Assembly: GCF_002198675.1 (NCBI RefSeq) | Contig: NZ_MWLL01000191.1 | Span: forward strand, 67,947-131,946 | Length of the DNA stretch: 64,000 nt | From: Kineosporia sp. R_H_3 | Lineage (GTDB): Bacteria; Actinomycetota; Actinomycetes; Actinomycetales; Kineosporiaceae | Direction: 5' to 3' | Part shown: in pieces, positions 7,949 through 17,004 of the stretch | How positions within the stretch are numbered: the first letter of the stretch is position 1 | How the letters are laid out: the number at the start of each line of letters is the position of its first letter | Translations under genes and position numbers: made by a program | The notes under the pieces: generated by a model | The model's input: the letters and a program-made list of their open reading frames with translations, nothing else | Told to the model about the DNA's origin: nothing | Databases searched by the model: none

Positions 7949-8782
7949 TCAGCCCTTCACGGCGCCGGCGAGCATGGCCCGCACGAAGAAGCGCTGGAAG
8001 ACGACGAAGACGAGGATCGTCGGCGCCATGATCATGAGGGCGCCGGCGTTGAGCAGGACGACGTCGGTCGAGTGCGCGCCGACGAAGCCCTGCAGGGCAC
8101 CTGCCATGGTGCGCTTGTCCGGGTCGTCGATGAGCACGATGGCGAGCAGGAACTGGTTCCAGGTGCTGAGGAACATGAGGACGCCGAGCGAGGCCAGGGC
8201 GGGGATCGCGAGCGGCAGCTGGATGTGCCGGAACGCGGTCCAGCTGCCGGCGCCGTCGATCATCGACGCCTCGGTGATGTCGGCCGGGACCGACTGGAAG
8301 TGGGTGCGCATCCAGTAGACCGCGAACGGCATGTTGAGCCCGATGAGCGGCAGGATCAGTCCGAGCCGGGTGTTGAGCAGCCCGAGGGACTGCATCTGGT
8401 AGTAGAGCGGGACGACGACGATCTCGAAAGGCAGCGTCAGCCCGAACACGAGCAGCAGGAAGAAGACGCTGCCGAAGGGGATCCGCAGCTGCGCGATGGC
8501 GTAGGCGGCCATCGCGGAGATGAGGACCGCGACCGGGACGACGCCGACCACGAGGATCGCGCTCGACTCCAGGAGGGTCGTGATGTTGGCGACGTTCCAG
8601 GCGTCGACGAAGTTGTGCCACTGCGGGTCGAGCGGGATCGAGATACCGGCCGGGGCGCTGCCCTGCGGGGCGAGCGCGGCGGACAGCATCGACAGCAGCG
8701 GGAAGACGGAGAACAGGGCTGCCGCTGAGAGCAGGACCGTCTTGGGTGCGGTGTCGCGAAGCCGGGTGAGACTGGTCGCCAT
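7949..8782 (-). CDS. Sugar ABC transporter permease (MalG type)
   Basis: 277-aa inner-membrane subunit with about six helices and the MalG coupling loop ITEASMIDGAGSWTAFRHIQLP. The C-terminus AGAVKG is the usual end of this family. Start ATG at 8782 is two bases after the TGA of the MalF-like gene. Together with 8785-9750 it forms the channel; no ATPase gene is present in the cluster, so a shared MsiK-type ATPase elsewhere is probably used, as is common in actinobacteria. Confidence 0.93.
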   Translation of the reverse strand: MATSLTRLRDTAPKTVLLSAAALFSVFPLLSMLSAALAPQGSAPAGISIPLDPQWHNFVDAWNVANITTLLESSAILVVGVVPVAVLISAMAAYAIAQLRIPFGSVFFLLLVFGLTLPFEIVVVPLYYQMQSLGLLNTRLGLILPLIGLNMPFAVYWMRTHFQSVPADITEASMIDGAGSWTAFRHIQLPLAIPALASLGVLMFLSTWNQFLLAIVLIDDPDKRTMAGALQGFVGAHSTDVVLLNAGALMIMAPTILVFVVFQRFFVRAMLAGAVKG

Positions 8783-8784
8783 GG

Positions 8785-9750
8785 TCAGCGCTCCCGGAAG
8801 AGTCGTTGCAGCGGAAGGATGACGGCGAGGACGAGCAGGCTCAGCACGACCGCGAGCGCGGACGACTGGCCGACCCGGTTCTCGGTGAAGGCGAGCTGGT
8901 AGACCTGCACCCCGGGGACGGTCGTGGCGTAGCCGGGGCCGCCCTGCGTCGACATGAAGACGACGTCGAAGCTCGCCAGCGCCGCGATGACCGTGATGGT
9001 GATGCAGACGCCGATCTCGCTGCGCAGGCCGGGAAGCGTGATGGCGAAGAACTGCTGGATCCGGTTGGCGCCGTCGATCTGGGCCGCCTCGTAGATGCTC
9101 GCGTCGATCTTGCCGATACCCGCGAGCAGGAGCAGCGTGCACAGGCCGGTGGCGAGCCAGGTGCCGATGATGCCGACCGCGGGCAGCGCCCAGGTGAAGT
9201 CCCCGAGCCAGGCCGTGCGGAGGGCGCCGAGTCCGACGGCGGAGAGCAGCTGGTTCACCGCGCCGTCCGGGGAGTACATCCACGTCCAGGCGATGGCCGA
9301 GGCGGCGCCGGGGATGATCTGCGGCAGGAACATCAGGGTGCGGGCCACGCCCCCCGCGAACTGCGAGCGGATCTCGCGGGTGATCGAGGCGACGACGAGG
9401 CCGAGGGTCACCGGCAGGAGGCTGAAGAACAGGATGAGGGCGAACGAGTGCCAGATCGAGGCGACGAGCTGCGGCTCGGTGAAGACCCGCACGTAGTTCT
9501 GCAGACCGGCCGGGGTCGCGACCCCGATGCCGTCCCAGTCGTAGAACGAGTACTGGACGGCGGTGAGCACCGGGTAGAGCTCGAAGACGGCGTACATGAC
9601 GAGCGCGGGCAGCGCGAAGAGCCACCCCGCCCAGCGGGCACGTCGGCGCGCGGCGGATGCGCCGGCCCCGGCCCGGCGGGAGGAGCGCCGGGCCGGGGTG
9701 ACCGCCCCCGCCTGCGCGGCGGGGGCGGTCATGCCGTCGAGGGAGGTCAT
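8785..9750 (-). CDS. Sugar ABC transporter permease (MalF type)
   Basis: 321-aa permease. A basic, alanine-rich N-terminal tail precedes the first helix (WLFALPALVMYAVFELYPVL) and the YSFYDWDG motif; the coupling loop is SIYEAAQIDGANRIQQFFAITLP and the late GGPGYATTV motif is typical. Start ATG at 9750 overlaps the binding-protein stop (ATGA); a second in-frame ATG lies 18 bases later. Partner of the MalG-like subunit downstream. Confidence 0.93.
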   Translation of the reverse strand: MTSLDGMTAPAAQAGAVTPARRSSRRAGAGASAARRRARWAGWLFALPALVMYAVFELYPVLTAVQYSFYDWDGIGVATPAGLQNYVRVFTEPQLVASIWHSFALILFFSLLPVTLGLVVASITREIRSQFAGGVARTLMFLPQIIPGAASAIAWTWMYSPDGAVNQLLSAVGLGALRTAWLGDFTWALPAVGIIGTWLATGLCTLLLLAGIGKIDASIYEAAQIDGANRIQQFFAITLPGLRSEIGVCITITVIAALASFDVVFMSTQGGPGYATTVPGVQVYQLAFTENRVGQSSALAVVLSLLVLAVILPLQRLFRER

Positions 9751-11105
9751 CGACCCAGTTCGCTTGCGTACTTGGCCTGGATGTTGGCCACGTACTTCTG
9801 CGGGTCGGACTTGCCGCCCAGCAGCAGCTGCGTCTCGGGGTTCCATGCCTGGTTGGAGATGCCCGCGGTCGCGTTCTGGACGAACGGCGTCTGGCCGCCG
9901 GCGGCGGACACGGCCTTGAAGGCGGCGACGACGTCGGTCTTCACCGAGCCGGCCGGGATCGTCGGCGCCGCCTGGTCGTCGGTGCCGCTCGGCATGAAGC
10001 CGTTGTCGACGGCGATCTGACGTGCCTCGTCGCTGGAGAGGAAGTCGAGGAACAGCGCGGCGGCGTCCTTGTTCTTCGCCTTGGCCGGGATGCCGAACGC
10101 CGTCGCTGCGTCCGACATCGCGCCGACCTGGCCGCCCGCCGTGGCCGGCGGCATCGGGATGAAGCCGGCCTTGCCCGGCAACGTCTTGTCGATGTTCGCG
10201 GCGTCCCAGTTGCCCCACGGGAAGAAGACGGCCTTGCCGCTGGCGAAGAGTGCGTCGGCGGCGTTCGCATCGAGCCCGTTGACGCCGTCGGGGAAGTAGC
10301 CGGCCTTGTTCCAGTCCGCCACCTGCTGCGCGGCCTTGACGGCCTCGGGGGTGTCGATCGTCGCGTCGGGGGCGTTGAAGACCCACGCGGCCACCTTGTC
10401 CGGGCCGAGCATCGAGTTGAGCAGCAGCTGGAACGGGAAGACGCCGCCGCCCTCCTTGTTGTGCACGACCATCGGCACGAGGCCGGCCGACTTCGCCTTG
10501 GCCATGAGGGCGGTGAGCTCCTCGACCGACGCCGGCGGATTCGTCATGCCGATCTTCGCCGCGTTGGCCTTGTCGTAGTAGAGGCCTGTCATCGTGAAGC
10601 CGGTCGGCTTGGCGTAGAGGTTGCCCGAGCCGGCGACACCGTCCTTCGCGCGGAACTGCGCGAGCTGCGAGGCGGGGAGCTTGTCCCACCCGTAGGCGGC
10701 CGCGTAGGGGTCGAGGTTCGTGAGCAGGCCGTTCTTGACGCCGGACGAGACAGAGATGACCCGGATGAGGTCCGGCGGCTCGGCGGCCGCGAGCTGACGC
10801 GGTTGGTTCTGCGTCGTCACGTTGTCCGGGTCGTACGTCGCCTTCACGGTCACGTTCGGGTACTTCTTCGTGAACGCGGCGATGAGCGCGTCGTCGACGC
10901 CCTTGAGGCCCTGACCGTCGTAGAGCGTGATCGTCACCGGGCTGGTGGGTGCCTGCGTGCTGATCGCCGCCGACGTGGCCGCGGTCGTCGCGGCCGGCTC
11001 GGACGACGCGCCCGGGGCACCGCACGCCGTGACGGTGGCGAGCGAGGCGAACGCTGCGATGGCGACGGCCGCGCGGGCCGGCCGGACGAGGTGTTGCCGG
11101 GACAT
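9747..11105 (-). CDS. Sugar-binding lipoprotein (SBP family 1)
   Basis: 452-aa extracytoplasmic binding protein. Signal peptide with lipobox VTAC (cysteine near 28), then an A/T/S-rich spacer, then VTITLYDGQGLKGVDDALIAAFTKKYPNV, the standard start of the family-1 fold. Late aromatic residues such as FFPWGNWDAAN are typical sugar contacts. ATG at 11105 has AGGAGG at seven bases. First gene of the binding protein / MalF / MalG / GH13 series, preceded by a LacI-type operator at 11164-11177. The GH13 enzyme in the same series suggests an alpha-glucoside ligand (inference). Confidence 0.93.
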   Translation of the reverse strand: MSRQHLVRPARAAVAIAAFASLATVTACGAPGASSEPAATTAATSAAISTQAPTSPVTITLYDGQGLKGVDDALIAAFTKKYPNVTVKATYDPDNVTTQNQPRQLAAAEPPDLIRVISVSSGVKNGLLTNLDPYAAAYGWDKLPASQLAQFRAKDGVAGSGNLYAKPTGFTMTGLYYDKANAAKIGMTNPPASVEELTALMAKAKSAGLVPMVVHNKEGGGVFPFQLLLNSMLGPDKVAAWVFNAPDATIDTPEAVKAAQQVADWNKAGYFPDGVNGLDANAADALFASGKAVFFPWGNWDAANIDKTLPGKAGFIPMPPATAGGQVGAMSDAATAFGIPAKAKNKDAAALFLDFLSSDEARQIAVDNGFMPSGTDDQAAPTIPAGSVKTDVVAAFKAVSAAGGQTPFVQNATAGISNQAWNPETQLLLGGKSDPQKYVANIQAKYASELGR

Positions 11106-11163
11106 GTGTCCTCCTGCGCCGTTGAAGGGACGGGCCCTGGGAAAGGCCGTTCCGATGCGGTTA

Positions 11164-11177
11164 TGGAACCGCTTCCA
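11164..11177. promoter_or_regulatory. LacI-family operator TGGAACCGCTTCCA
   Basis: The sequence fits the LacI/CcpA consensus TGNAANCGNTTNCA with a central CG, and lies 59 bases upstream of the sugar-binding protein start, between it and the divergent LacI gene. It overlaps GCGGTT-ATGG-AACCGC, another short dyad. The regulator encoded at 11286 is the obvious candidate to bind it. Confidence 0.75.
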
Positions 11178-11254
11178 CTGCGAGAGTGTGAACAAAGCTG
11201 CCTGCGGTGTCAAGACTCTGCCGACCAGCGACACGACCTGTGGTTCGACGAAGC

Positions 11255-11279
11255 GGAAGGCCTTCCATTCGCGTACACT
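11255..11279 (+). promoter_or_regulatory. Leaderless promoter of the LacI gene with overlapping palindrome
   Basis: A -10-like TACACT lies at 11274-11279, six bases before the ATG at 11286, with no ribosome site, so the mRNA probably begins at the start codon. Immediately upstream is the perfect palindrome GGAAGGCCTTCC (11255-11266), positioned where an autorepressing LacI dimer could block this promoter. Confidence 0.5.
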
Positions 11280-11285
11280 CGCGGC

Positions 11286-12302
11286 ATGACGCAGCCGACC
11301 GAGAAGGTGACGCTGGCTGACGTCGCGCGCCTCGCCGGGGTCGGCGTGGGGACCGCGTCCCGGGCACTGTCCGGGTCGGCCAAGGTCGCGCCGGAGACGC
11401 GCGCCAAGGTGCTGGAGGTCGCCGACCGGCTGCACTACGTCGTGTCGCCGGACGCCGCGAGCCTGGCCAGCGGCAGAACCGGTCGGGTCGCGCTCGTCGT
11501 CCCGCACCTGTCGCGCTGGTTCTTCGGCGAGGTCTCGGAGGGCATCCACGCGGCCCTGCGGGACGCCGACCTCGACCTGCTGCTCTACCCCGTCGGTGCC
11601 GTCCGGGACCGGCATGCGTTCTTCGAACGCCTTCCGGCCCGGCGCAAGGTCGACGCCGTCATCGTCGTCGCGTTCCCGGTCGACGAGGACGAGCGCCGCC
11701 GGCTCGAGCTGATGGGCGTGCACATCGTCGCCGCCGGCGGCCAGTCGGCCGCCTACCCGTTCGTCCGGATCGACGACTACGCCGCCGGACGGCAAGCGGT
11801 GGACCACCTGACTTTCCTCGGCCACCGCCGGATCGCCATGCTCGAGGCCCGGGACCCCGACCAGCCGGACCTCAAGCCGCCGCGGTCCGACGCGTACTAC
11901 GCCGCGCTCGCCGAGAACGGCATCGAGGTCGACCCCGACCTCGTCGTGGTCAGCGACTGGGGCGGCGAGGAAGGGGCCCGGGCGATGAGCCGGCTGCTCA
12001 GCCTGCGTCACCCGCCCACCGCGGTCTACGCGCACTCCGACGAGGTCGCTCTCGGCGCCGTCCGGACCATCCGCCGCGCCGGTCTGGAGATCCCGCGCGA
12101 CATCTCCGTCGTCGGTATCGACGACCACCCGCTGGCCGCCCTCACCGACCTCACCACCGTGCGGCAACCGGCGTTCGAGCAGGGCGTCCGGGCGGCCGAG
12201 ATGCTCCTCGGGCTGCTCGCCGGCGCCCCGGACGTCGACCAGTCCGTCACCCTGCCCACCGAGCTCGTCGTCCGCGGCAGCACCGCCCCGCCCCGCCGCT
12301 GA
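11286..12302 (+). CDS. LacI-family transcriptional regulator of the alpha-glucoside operon
   Basis: 338 aa. The N-terminal HTH/hinge reads VTLADVARLAGVGVGTASRALSG, then a periplasmic-binding-protein-like effector domain with the conserved IPRDISVVGIDDHPLA and TTVRQPAFEQG motifs near the C-terminus. Divergent from the sugar importer/GH13 series, whose promoter holds a LacI-type operator. Repression relieved by the imported sugar is the expected mode. The following 224 bp (12303-12526) separate it from the convergent rsgA gene and hold no gene I can support. Confidence 0.92.
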   Translation: MTQPTEKVTLADVARLAGVGVGTASRALSGSAKVAPETRAKVLEVADRLHYVVSPDAASLASGRTGRVALVVPHLSRWFFGEVSEGIHAALRDADLDLLLYPVGAVRDRHAFFERLPARRKVDAVIVVAFPVDEDERRRLELMGVHIVAAGGQSAAYPFVRIDDYAAGRQAVDHLTFLGHRRIAMLEARDPDQPDLKPPRSDAYYAALAENGIEVDPDLVVVSDWGGEEGARAMSRLLSLRHPPTAVYAHSDEVALGAVRTIRRAGLEIPRDISVVGIDDHPLAALTDLTTVRQPAFEQGVRAAEMLLGLLAGAPDVDQSVTLPTELVVRGSTAPPRR

Positions 12303-12526
12303 CCGCGACGGGCAAGCGGGCGGGGCGATCTCGGCCCACCTCGATCTCGACGATGCCGCGGACGACGCGCCTCGGGACGGACTGAAGGTCGACGATGGCG
12401 GGTCGAGCGCCGCAGCCGACGCGCTGCCAGGCCGCCTGCTGTCCGGCCGCGGCAGCCGCCACCACGGCGCTGTCAGCCGTAGTGCGACTCGGCTCGGCTG
12501 TCGGAGGTCGGGGCAGGGGTGCCGGA

Positions 12527-13621
12527 CTACTGCCGGTCCGCCCGGTCGCGGTACATCCGTCGCGCGGCCTTCGACCGGATCTTCAGATGTCGCTCGGCCT
12601 CGCTGCGGGCGAAGGGATCGTCCCGGCGGAGCTGGAAGTCCAGCTCCCGCCGGAGCTTGTGGTAGTTGGCGACCCGGCGGGCGTCGAGCTCGCCGGCGTC
12701 CACCGCGGCCACGACTGCGCAGCCCGGTTCCTGCTCGTGGTGGCAGTCGGCGAAGCGGCACCGGGCGGCGAGGGCCTCGACGTCGGGGAACGTGGAGGAG
12801 ACTCCCTCCCCGCCGGCCAGCGCGAGGCTGCGCAGACCGGGAGTGTCGATCAGCACACCTCCGGTGGGTACTGCGAGCAGCTGTCGGACGCTGGTGGTGT
12901 GGCGCCCGCGCCGGTCACCGGCACGGACGTCGCCCACGGCGAGCCGGTCGGTCCCCAGCAACGTGTTGGCCAGCGACGACTTGCCGGCACCCGACGGGCC
13001 CAGGAGCACCGCAGTGCGGCACGGACGCAGTGCGTCCGCAACCCGGTCCACCCCCGCACCGGTCACCGCGCTCGTGGCGATGACGTCCACGCCGACGAGG
13101 CGCGCACGCAGCTGCTCGACCAGTCCCGGTTCGGCAAGGTCCGACTTGGTGAGCAGCACGACGGGCTGGGCGCCGCTGTCCCAGGCGACCACGGTCTCGC
13201 GCTCGACGCGCGCAGCCGACAGCCTGTCCGCCGGTGCCGTGATGAACACGATGTCGATGTTCGCGGCCAGGACCTGGGTGAGGCCCTCCGCGTCGCGGCG
13301 GGTCAGCTGCGACCAGCGGGGCGCGACGGCTCCGACGAGCAGGTCATCCCTGCGGCGGCGGACGACCACCCAGTCGCCGACCGCCACTGCGAGGGTGGAG
13401 CGGGCCGCATGCTCGCCATCGGCGAGCGCCACCGCACAGCCGCCACGCTCCACGCGCACCACACGGCCGGGGAGCGCTTCGGCAGGGGGTTCGGCAACGA
13501 CGTCGGACGGACGAGCCCCGGGAAGCCCGGCCTCGGCGAGGCGGGCCTCGACCCGGGCGTCCCAGCCCAGCGCGGCGAGCGGAAGGACCGTGTGATCAGG
13601 AGAGGCGTTCTGAGCTGTCAA
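12527..13621 (-). CDS. rsgA: Ribosome small-subunit-dependent GTPase A
   Basis: 364-aa circularly permuted GTPase that acts in late 30S subunit maturation. The G motifs come in permuted order: TKSD (about 158-161), then P-loop GPSGAGKSS (208-216), then DTPG (259-262). The C-terminal zinc site has C288, C293, H295 and C301 (CRFADCHHEQEPGC). N-terminal OB-fold region covers about 50-105. The best start is TTG at 13621, with AGGAG nine bases upstream; an ATG three codons earlier in another frame meets a stop at once. The leader carries a hairpin at 13646-13685. Confidence 0.9.
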   Translation of the reverse strand: MTAQNASPDHTVLPLAALGWDARVEARLAEAGLPGARPSDVVAEPPAEALPGRVVRVERGGCAVALADGEHAARSTLAVAVGDWVVVRRRRDDLLVGAVAPRWSQLTRRDAEGLTQVLAANIDIVFITAPADRLSAARVERETVVAWDSGAQPVVLLTKSDLAEPGLVEQLRARLVGVDVIATSAVTGAGVDRVADALRPCRTAVLLGPSGAGKSSLANTLLGTDRLAVGDVRAGDRRGRHTTSVRQLLAVPTGGVLIDTPGLRSLALAGGEGVSSTFPDVEALAARCRFADCHHEQEPGCAVVAAVDAGELDARRVANYHKLRRELDFQLRRDDPFARSEAERHLKIRSKAARRMYRDRADRQ

Positions 13622-13645
13622 GGGAACATCTCCTCGTGACGGAGG

Positions 13646-13685
13646 TGCCCTCCCTCGACCGAGGCGGCTACACGAGCGGAGGGCA
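13646..13685. repeat. Inverted repeat in the rsgA leader
   Basis: TGCCCTCC (13646-13653) pairs with GGAGGGCA (13678-13685), with a small inner dyad CCTC/GAGG. It lies 25 bases upstream of the TTG start of rsgA. It could be a leader stem affecting translation or part of a promoter; no known riboswitch is recognised. Confidence 0.35.
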
Positions 13686-13876
13686 TGACGAACGGGACCA
13701 CGAAACGGGCACGGGGCACCCACCGATGACAGTCACGTTCGTCCTCCTTCCACGCTCGGATCCGATCCGCGAACTCGTCCTCAACGATACGCCTCGACCG
13801 TCAGCCCGGGCTTCCGCCCGTCCGGTGAGGTCACGTGATCGCGCGTACTGCCAGAGGTGTTGGTAGACACGAGGTC

Positions 13877-14911
13877 GTGACCGTCATCGGCATCCACGCC
13901 TCCCACGAGCAGGTCCACCCGACAGCCCTTCTGCGGGCCGTCCGACGCGCGCAGGACGCCGGTTTCACGGCGGCGATGTGCTCCGACCACTTCTCCCCCT
14001 GGAGCGAGCGACAGGGCCAGTCGGCCTTCGCGTGGTCATGGCTGGGCGCTGCTCTCGCCACCACCGACCTGCCGTTCGGCGTCGTCAACGCCCCGGGTCA
14101 GCGGTACCACCCGGCGATCGTCGCGCAGGCCGCCGCGACCCTCTCCGCGATGTTCCCGCAACGCTTCTGGGTCGCGCTGGGTTCGGGTGAGGCCTCCAAC
14201 GAGCACATCACCGGCGACGGATGGCCACGCAAGGACGTGCGCAACGAACGCCTCCTGGAGTGCGTGGACGTCATGCGCGACCTCTTCGCAGGCGAGGAGG
14301 TGAGCCACGACGGTCTGGTGACCGTGGACCGTGCTCGCCTGTGGACCCGGCCCGACACCCCGCCTGCGCTGATCGGTCCCGCCATCAGCGAGGGGACGGC
14401 GCGCATGGCCGCGGGCTGGGCCGACGGCCTGGTCACCGTCAACGCCCCGCACGACCACCTGCGCCGCATGATCGACGCCTACCGCGAGGCGGACGGCCGT
14501 GGCCGGCTGTCCCTGCAGGTGCACCTGTCATGGGCCCCGACGCTCGCCGAGGCCGAGGCGATCGCCCACGACCAGTGGCGCAGCAACGTCTTCCCGCCAC
14601 CGGTGTGCTGGGACCTGGAGACCGCCGCCCACTTCGACATCGCCTCCGGGCACGTCACATCGGAGCAGGTGCACACCTCGGTGCTGGTCTCGGACGACCT
14701 CGGGCAGCACGCCGGATGGATCGCCGAGTTCGTCGACCTCGGGTTCGACGACGTCTACCTGCACCACGTCGGCACGGAGCTGGACGGCTTCGTCGACGCC
14801 TTCGGCAAGGACGTGCTGCCGCAGCTGGGAGTGGAGCCCATGCCCCCCGTCGTGCCGGCCCCCGGACGGCGACGCGCCGCGGACGCACTGCGGCCGGAGG
14901 TGTCGGTATGA
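13877..14911 (+). CDS. Luciferase-like (LLM) flavin oxidoreductase, TIGR03885-like
   Basis: 344-aa TIM-barrel oxidoreductase. The opening VTVIGIHASHEQ, then AAMCSDHFSPWSERQGQSAF and WVALGSGEASNEH, are the marks of the TIGR03885 group, related to F420-dependent enzymes but thought to use another flavin. I start at GTG 13877 because this aligns with the family; the frame stays open to 13835. Its stop overlaps the start of the trehalose-synthase-like gene (ATGA), so the two are made together. The substrate is unknown; the pairing with a GH13 enzyme suggests a sugar-linked role (inference). Confidence 0.85.
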   Translation: MTVIGIHASHEQVHPTALLRAVRRAQDAGFTAAMCSDHFSPWSERQGQSAFAWSWLGAALATTDLPFGVVNAPGQRYHPAIVAQAAATLSAMFPQRFWVALGSGEASNEHITGDGWPRKDVRNERLLECVDVMRDLFAGEEVSHDGLVTVDRARLWTRPDTPPALIGPAISEGTARMAAGWADGLVTVNAPHDHLRRMIDAYREADGRGRLSLQVHLSWAPTLAEAEAIAHDQWRSNVFPPPVCWDLETAAHFDIASGHVTSEQVHTSVLVSDDLGQHAGWIAEFVDLGFDDVYLHHVGTELDGFVDAFGKDVLPQLGVEPMPPVVPAPGRRRAADALRPEVSV

Positions 14912-16587
14912 GGATCACCGACACCAGCGACACGTGGTGGAAGAACGCCGTCGTCTACTGCCTGGACGCCGAGACGTTCATGGACTGGAACGACGACGGC
15001 GTCGGCGACTTCGCCGGGCTGGCGCAGCGGCTCGACCACCTTCAGGAGCTGGGGGTGACCTGTCTCTGGTTGATGCCCTTCTACCCGACGGCCGAGAAGG
15101 ACGACGGGTACGACATCACCGACTTCTACGGCGTCGACCCGCGACTCGGGCACCACGGTGACGTCGTCGAGGCGATCCGCACCGCACGCGACCGTGGCAT
15201 GCGCGTGATCGTCGACCTCGTCGTCAACCACACCTCCGACCGCCACCCGTGGTTCCGAGCGGCCCGTTCGAGCAAGGACTCGCCGTACCGCGACTACTAC
15301 GTGTGGCGCTCCGACCCGCCGCCGGACACCTCGGCGGAGGTGGTCTTCCCCGACCAGGAGGACAGCATCTGGGAACTGGACGAGAAGACCGGCGAGTACT
15401 ACCTCCACAGGTTCTACAAGCACCAGCCCGACCTGAACGTCTCGAACCCGGCGGTGCGCGACGAGATCGCGAAGGTGATGGGTTTCTGGCTGGAGCTGGG
15501 CCTGTCCGGGTTCCGGGTCGACGCCGTCCCCTTCCTGCTGGAGACCGCGGGCATCCCGCAGGACGAGGCCGCCCGGCTGCCCGATCCGCACGCGTACCTT
15601 CGCGATCTGCGGTCCTTCCTCGGCCGGCGCTGCGGTGACGGCATCCTCCTCGGCGAGGTGAACCTTCCGCACGAGGGCCAGGCCGAGTTCTTCGGTGGTC
15701 TGGCGGGCGACGAGCTCACGATGCAGTTCGACTTCATCGCCATGCAGAAGCTCTACCTCTCGCTGGCCCGGGCGGACGCCGCGCCGCTCGCGGAGGCCCT
15801 CGCCTCCCGCCCGCCGATCTCCCCGGACTGCCAATGGGCCACGTTCGTGCGCAACCACGACGAGCTCACCCTCGACAAGCTCTCGGACGACGAGCGGGCC
15901 GAGGTGTTCGCCGCCTTCGGTCCCGAGGAGAGCATGCAGGTGTACGGGCGGGGCCTGCGCCGCCGCCTGCCTCCCATGGTGGACGGCGACCCGCGCCGCC
16001 TGCGCATGATCTACAGCCTGCTCTTCTCGCTGCCCGGCACGCCGGTGCTCTTCTACGGCGAGGAGATCGGCATGGGCGAGAACCTCGCGCTCGACGGCCG
16101 CTCCGCCGTCCGGACGCCGATGCAGTGGACCTCGGGGCGCAACGGCGGCTTCTCGCGGGGTGCGCCCTCACGCCTGACGGCACCCGTGGTCGAGGGCGCC
16201 TTCTCGCCCGAGCACGTCAACGTGGCCGACCAGCGCGCCGATCCCGGTTCGATGCTCGCCTTCATGACCCGTCTCGTGCAGCGCTACCGCGAGTGCCCCG
16301 AACTGGGCCGCGCCGAGTTCGCGGTGCTCGACCAGCCGCACCGGTCGGTGCTCGCGCACCGGTGCACCTGGGGTGACGGCACGCTCGTGGCGCTGCACAA
16401 CCTCGGACCGGACGCCTGCACGGTGCCGCTGACCCTGGACGGGTGCGACGACGAGCACCGGCTCGTCGACCTGCTGCAGGTCGGCTCGACACCGCTGGAC
16501 GGGAAGGGGACGGCGTCGGTGGCGCTCGACGGCTACGGGTATCGCTGGCTGCGCGTCGTCGGCCCGGCGAGCCGCCGCCTGGTGTGA
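14908..16587 (+). CDS. GH13 trehalose-synthase-like alpha-amylase family protein
   Basis: 559-aa cytoplasmic GH13 protein. WWKNAVVYCLDAETFMDWN replaces the usual VYQIYP-type opening; DLVVNHTSDRHPWF, D205 in GFRVDAVPF, E250 in LLGEVNL and D318 in RNHDEL keep the catalytic triad. The segment RGLRRRLPPMVDGDPRRLRMIYSLLFSLPGTPVLFYGEEIGMGEN closely follows maltose/trehalose interconverting enzymes, so isomerisation or hydrolysis of a trehalose-type sugar is likely. ATG at 14908 has GGAGG upstream and overlaps the oxidoreductase stop. No maltokinase domain follows, unlike many TreS operons. Confidence 0.85.
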   Translation: MRITDTSDTWWKNAVVYCLDAETFMDWNDDGVGDFAGLAQRLDHLQELGVTCLWLMPFYPTAEKDDGYDITDFYGVDPRLGHHGDVVEAIRTARDRGMRVIVDLVVNHTSDRHPWFRAARSSKDSPYRDYYVWRSDPPPDTSAEVVFPDQEDSIWELDEKTGEYYLHRFYKHQPDLNVSNPAVRDEIAKVMGFWLELGLSGFRVDAVPFLLETAGIPQDEAARLPDPHAYLRDLRSFLGRRCGDGILLGEVNLPHEGQAEFFGGLAGDELTMQFDFIAMQKLYLSLARADAAPLAEALASRPPISPDCQWATFVRNHDELTLDKLSDDERAEVFAAFGPEESMQVYGRGLRRRLPPMVDGDPRRLRMIYSLLFSLPGTPVLFYGEEIGMGENLALDGRSAVRTPMQWTSGRNGGFSRGAPSRLTAPVVEGAFSPEHVNVADQRADPGSMLAFMTRLVQRYRECPELGRAEFAVLDQPHRSVLAHRCTWGDGTLVALHNLGPDACTVPLTLDGCDDEHRLVDLLQVGSTPLDGKGTASVALDGYGYRWLRVVGPASRRLV

Positions 16588-16635
16588 CGCCCGGCCGGGC
16601 CTCAAGAACACGGAGCGACCGCCCGACAACATGAC

Positions 16636-17004
16636 ATGAGCGGGCTGTCCTGGCGCGAGGCCGACGGGGTGCGTTACCTCCACGTCGCATGGGCCGCGCT
16701 GCCCGAGGCCGACATGCTCACCACGCTGGAGGACCTCGCCGCACGGATCGCCGAGGAACCCGCAGGACTCGCCACGGTCACGGACGCACGGGGCATGGCC
16801 GTGTCCACCCGGTTCCTGACCCGGGCGAAGACGCTCAACCGAGACGTGTTCGGCCCCCGCCGCGGCACGTTCCTCGTCTACGGGCTGTCCGGGATCGTCC
16901 AGGTCATGGCCCGCGGCTTCAGCAACGTCGGCGGCGGCAGCAGGGTCGTCCCCTGCCGCGACGAGGACCACGCCGTCGCTCTGCTGCACGCCCTCCGACG
17001 CTGA
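16636..17004 (+). CDS. STAS/SEC14-like (SpoIIAA-like) small protein
   Basis: 122 aa, soluble. The pattern, an N-terminal strand (VRYLHVAWAALPEADML), a central LATVTDARGMAVSTRFL and a late GLSGIVQVMARGFSN / DEDHAVALLHAL, resembles SpoIIAA-like STAS/SEC14 proteins, which bind small hydrophobic ligands or partners. The match is by pattern only. It follows the trehalose-synthase-like gene by 48 bp with a weak ribosome site and may be in the same transcript. Confidence 0.5.
   Translation: MSGLSWREADGVRYLHVAWAALPEADMLTTLEDLAARIAEEPAGLATVTDARGMAVSTRFLTRAKTLNRDVFGPRRGTFLVYGLSGIVQVMARGFSNVGGGSRVVPCRDEDHAVALLHALRR

Noticed and set aside
6068-8728. Very long plus-strand open frame antisense to the GH13 and permease genes
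   Set aside because: The translation is a low-complexity run rich in R, G, V, D and Q with no motifs; it is the GC-driven shadow of the real minus-strand genes.
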